A DNA stretch of 64,000 bases from contig NZ_JARWNX010000043.1 in assembly GCF_029868385.1 (NCBI RefSeq), forward strand, positions 124,001 to 188,000. Direction: 5' to 3'. Positions 62,283 to 64,000 of the stretch are shown here, piece by piece. Position numbers and translations under genes: made by a program. The notes beneath the pieces were generated by a model. The model was given only the letters and a program-made list of their open reading frames with translations. It ran no database searches and was not told where the DNA came from. How positions within the stretch are numbered: the stretch's first letter is position 1; each line of letters begins with the position of its first letter. This DNA comes from Nocardia cyriacigeorgica. GTDB lineage: Bacteria; Actinomycetota; Actinomycetes; Mycobacteriales; Mycobacteriaceae.

Positions 62283-64000
62283 ATGTCGGTAACGCGCAGA
62301 ACGATGCTCGCCGGGACGGCGGTCGGCTCGGCCGCGCTCGCCGCGGTGATGGCGCCCGGTCTGTCGGCGGTGCTCGGCGCCGCCGCGCAGGCCTCGCCCG
62401 GTGCCTACGAGATCGGCGCGGGTCTCTCCGATATCACCGGCCCGGCCGCCGAATGCGGGATGATGGGCTACTCCCAGCAGGAACAGACCACCGCGGGCAT
62501 TCATCTGCGCCCGCGTGCGAGGGCGTTCATCATCGCCGCCGGTGGCCGGCGCATCGCCTACGTCGTCGCCGAGAACGGCATGATCTTCCAATCCGTGCAC
62601 CGCGGCGTCATGCTCGCACTGGCCGAACGTTTCGGCGATCTGTACACCGAGCAGAACGTGCTGCTCACCTCGACGCATTCCCATGCCACCTGCGGCGGCT
62701 CGGCCCACGACTACGCCTACAACCTGGCCATTCTCGGTTTCCAGCAGCAGGTCTACGACGCCGAGGTGCAGGGCATCGTCGAGGCCGTCGCCGCCGCGCA
62801 CGCCGATCTGGGACCGGGCTCGCTCGCGCTCGGCCGTGCGCAATTGCGTGATGCCAGCGTCAATCGGTCCCGAATCGCGTTCGACCGCAACCCCGAAGCC
62901 GATCGACAGTACTTCCCGGACGCCATCGACCCCGCGGTGACGGTGCTGTCGTTGCGCAAGGGTGGACGCGAGATCGGCGCCATCACCTGGTTCGCCACCC
63001 ACAACACCTCGATGACCAACGAGAACCGGTTGATCAGTTCCGATAACAAGGGCTACGCGGCGTTCAGCTTCGAACACACCGAACACGGCGTGCGATATCT
63101 GGACGGGCGTGCCGATTTCATCGCGGCCTTCGCGCAGACCAATTCCGGTGATATGTCACCGAATCTGAATCTGCGGCCCGGTTCCGGCCCGACCGATGAC
63201 GAATTCGACAACACCCGCATCATCGGCGATCGGCAGTATCGCGCCGCGAAATCGGCATTGTCGACGGCCGAATCGATCAGCGGTCCGGTCGACGCGATGC
63301 TGTGCTACATCGATCTGGCCGATATCGGCGTCGACGGCCGGTTCACCCCCGACGGTCTGCCGCGCCGCACCGCGCCTGCCGCGGCGGGTGTGTCCCTCGT
63401 CGCCGGAAGTGTCGAGGACGGGCCCGGTCTGCCGGGCGGACCGATCCCGGAGGGCGTCACCAATCCGTTCCTGTCCGCGCTCGGTGATCCGGGTGCCGCC
63501 GCGCCCGCCTGGCTCGCCGACGCACAGGCGCCCAAGGCGATCGCCGCACCGCTCGGGCTGTTGCCGCCGGTGCCGTGGGTGCCGAATGTGCTGCCGATTC
63601 AGCTGGTCCGCATCGGTGAGTTGTATCTGGCCGCGGCGGGTGGCGAGTTCACCATCGTCTCCGGTCTGCGGGTGCGCCGGGCCGTCGCGGCGGCGCTCGG
63701 TGTGGATGTGGAGCAGGTGCTGATGCAGGGGTACGCCAATGCCTATCACCAGTACGTGACCACGCCGGAGGAATACGACGTGCAGCAGTACGAGGGCGCC
63801 TCGACCCTCTACGGCCGCTACACGTTATGCGCCTACCAGCAGGAATTCACCCGGCTGGCAACGGCGTTCGCCGCCCGTCAGCCGATCGCGCGTGGTCCGG
63901 CCCCGCGTGACGTCTCCGCATTACAACCCAACCTCGTGCCGGTGCCCGGCCCGGACGCCGCACCGCAGGGCCGCGGTTTCGGCGATGTGCTCGTACAACC
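62283..64000 (+). CDS. Neutral ceramidase, C-terminus beyond the window
   Basis: At least 572 residues, cut at the right edge. A Tat signal (VTRRTMLAGTAVG) precedes the catalytic domain. LTSTHSHATCGG holds zinc-site histidines, AITWFATHNTSM another His, and TNSGDMSPN is the hexapeptide with the nucleophilic serine of alkaline/neutral ceramidases. Hydrolyses the amide of ceramides to sphingosine; M. tuberculosis Rv0669c is the homolog. Actinobacteria generally lack sphingolipids, so host or environmental ceramide is the likely substrate. GGGAG precedes the ATG. Confidence 0.9.
   Translation, partial: MSVTRRTMLAGTAVGSAALAAVMAPGLSAVLGAAAQASPGAYEIGAGLSDITGPAAECGMMGYSQQEQTTAGIHLRPRARAFIIAAGGRRIAYVVAENGMIFQSVHRGVMLALAERFGDLYTEQNVLLTSTHSHATCGGSAHDYAYNLAILGFQQQVYDAEVQGIVEAVAAAHADLGPGSLALGRAQLRDASVNRSRIAFDRNPEADRQYFPDAIDPAVTVLSLRKGGREIGAITWFATHNTSMTNENRLISSDNKGYAAFSFEHTEHGVRYLDGRADFIAAFAQTNSGDMSPNLNLRPGSGPTDDEFDNTRIIGDRQYRAAKSALSTAESISGPVDAMLCYIDLADIGVDGRFTPDGLPRRTAPAAAGVSLVAGSVEDGPGLPGGPIPEGVTNPFLSALGDPGAAAPAWLADAQAPKAIAAPLGLLPPVPWVPNVLPIQLVRIGELYLAAAGGEFTIVSGLRVRRAVAAALGVDVEQVLMQGYANAYHQYVTTPEEYDVQQYEGASTLYGRYTLCAYQQEFTRLATAFAARQPIARGPAPRDVSALQPNLVPVPGPDAAPQGRGFGDVLVQ

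Overview
The window is high-GC actinobacterial DNA, almost certainly from Nocardia or a very close relative. The evidence is a set of mycolata genes (mycothiol synthase mshD, lipomannan factor lmeA, acyl-ACP desaturase desA1, polyprenol-phosphomannose synthase, rpfA), salicylate genes of the nocobactin/mycobactin type, and two blocks that I recall being collinear with M. tuberculosis: about Rv0811c-Rv0825c (1-25,500) and about Rv0858c-Rv0876c (42,400-56,500). It is mostly core genome. I see no prophage, transposase, CRISPR array or toxin-antitoxin module. All family calls come from reading the translations by eye; no database search was run.

Layout. 1-1,424: a ygfZ-like fragment divergent from pabC. 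1,468-8,103: cydABDC, cytochrome bd oxidase and its maturation ABC exporter, behind a promoter flanked by two inverted repeats. 8,089-8,396: a small unit with its own promoter, a 14-nt match to the 16S 3' end and a 12-codon ORF. 8,411-9,845 (minus): nitrobindin-like protein, a 31-aa membrane peptide, then sseC. 9,540-11,503: a sulfur operon (DUF4395, rhodanese, sseC) behind a polycysteine leader peptide. 11,572-14,755: thioredoxin, lmeA, glnR, mshD. 14,870-19,655: PHO box, pstSCAB and convergent phoU. 19,721-25,452: LCP ligase, dus, a Mce-associated-type protein, desA1.

25,500-28,400 is a gene-poor, repeat-bearing stretch with tRNA-Lys, a butyrolactone-receptor-type TetR gene, then tRNA-Glu, tRNA-Asp and tRNA-Phe. 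28,388-33,528: small conserved protein, ppm, plsC fused to a degenerate HAD domain, plsB. 33,648-36,851: two convergent salicylate genes (nbtS/mbtI type and nbtT/mbtA type), each behind an IdeR-like iron box. 36,937-44,291: SDR, AhpD-like protein, a class I DAHP synthase behind an aromatic (YFWF) leader peptide, methyltransferase, GNAT, ECF41 sigma factor, a DapC-like aminotransferase and a LysE exporter. 44,446-51,599: XPB-type helicase and its likely partner, separated by DUF3239, an M1 peptidase, two small ORFs and an LppU-type lipoprotein. 51,718-58,372: small conserved protein, rpfA with a c-di-AMP riboswitch and an upstream CRP-type site, 2-TM protein, cold-shock protein, DUF2771/MFS pair, glutamine cyclotransferase, DUF3027. 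58,369-64,000: sacsin-like GHKL ATPase, TetR repressor and a divergent neutral ceramidase cut by the window end.

The most striking content is cis-regulation rather than new enzymes: two amino-acid-sensing leader peptides, a riboswitch, paired operators at cyd, iron and phosphate boxes, many leaderless starts (a -10 hexamer 6-7 nt before the start codon), and an unexplained micro-ORF unit after cydC. The best candidates for something undescribed are that micro-ORF unit and the degenerate HAD-PlsC fusion.
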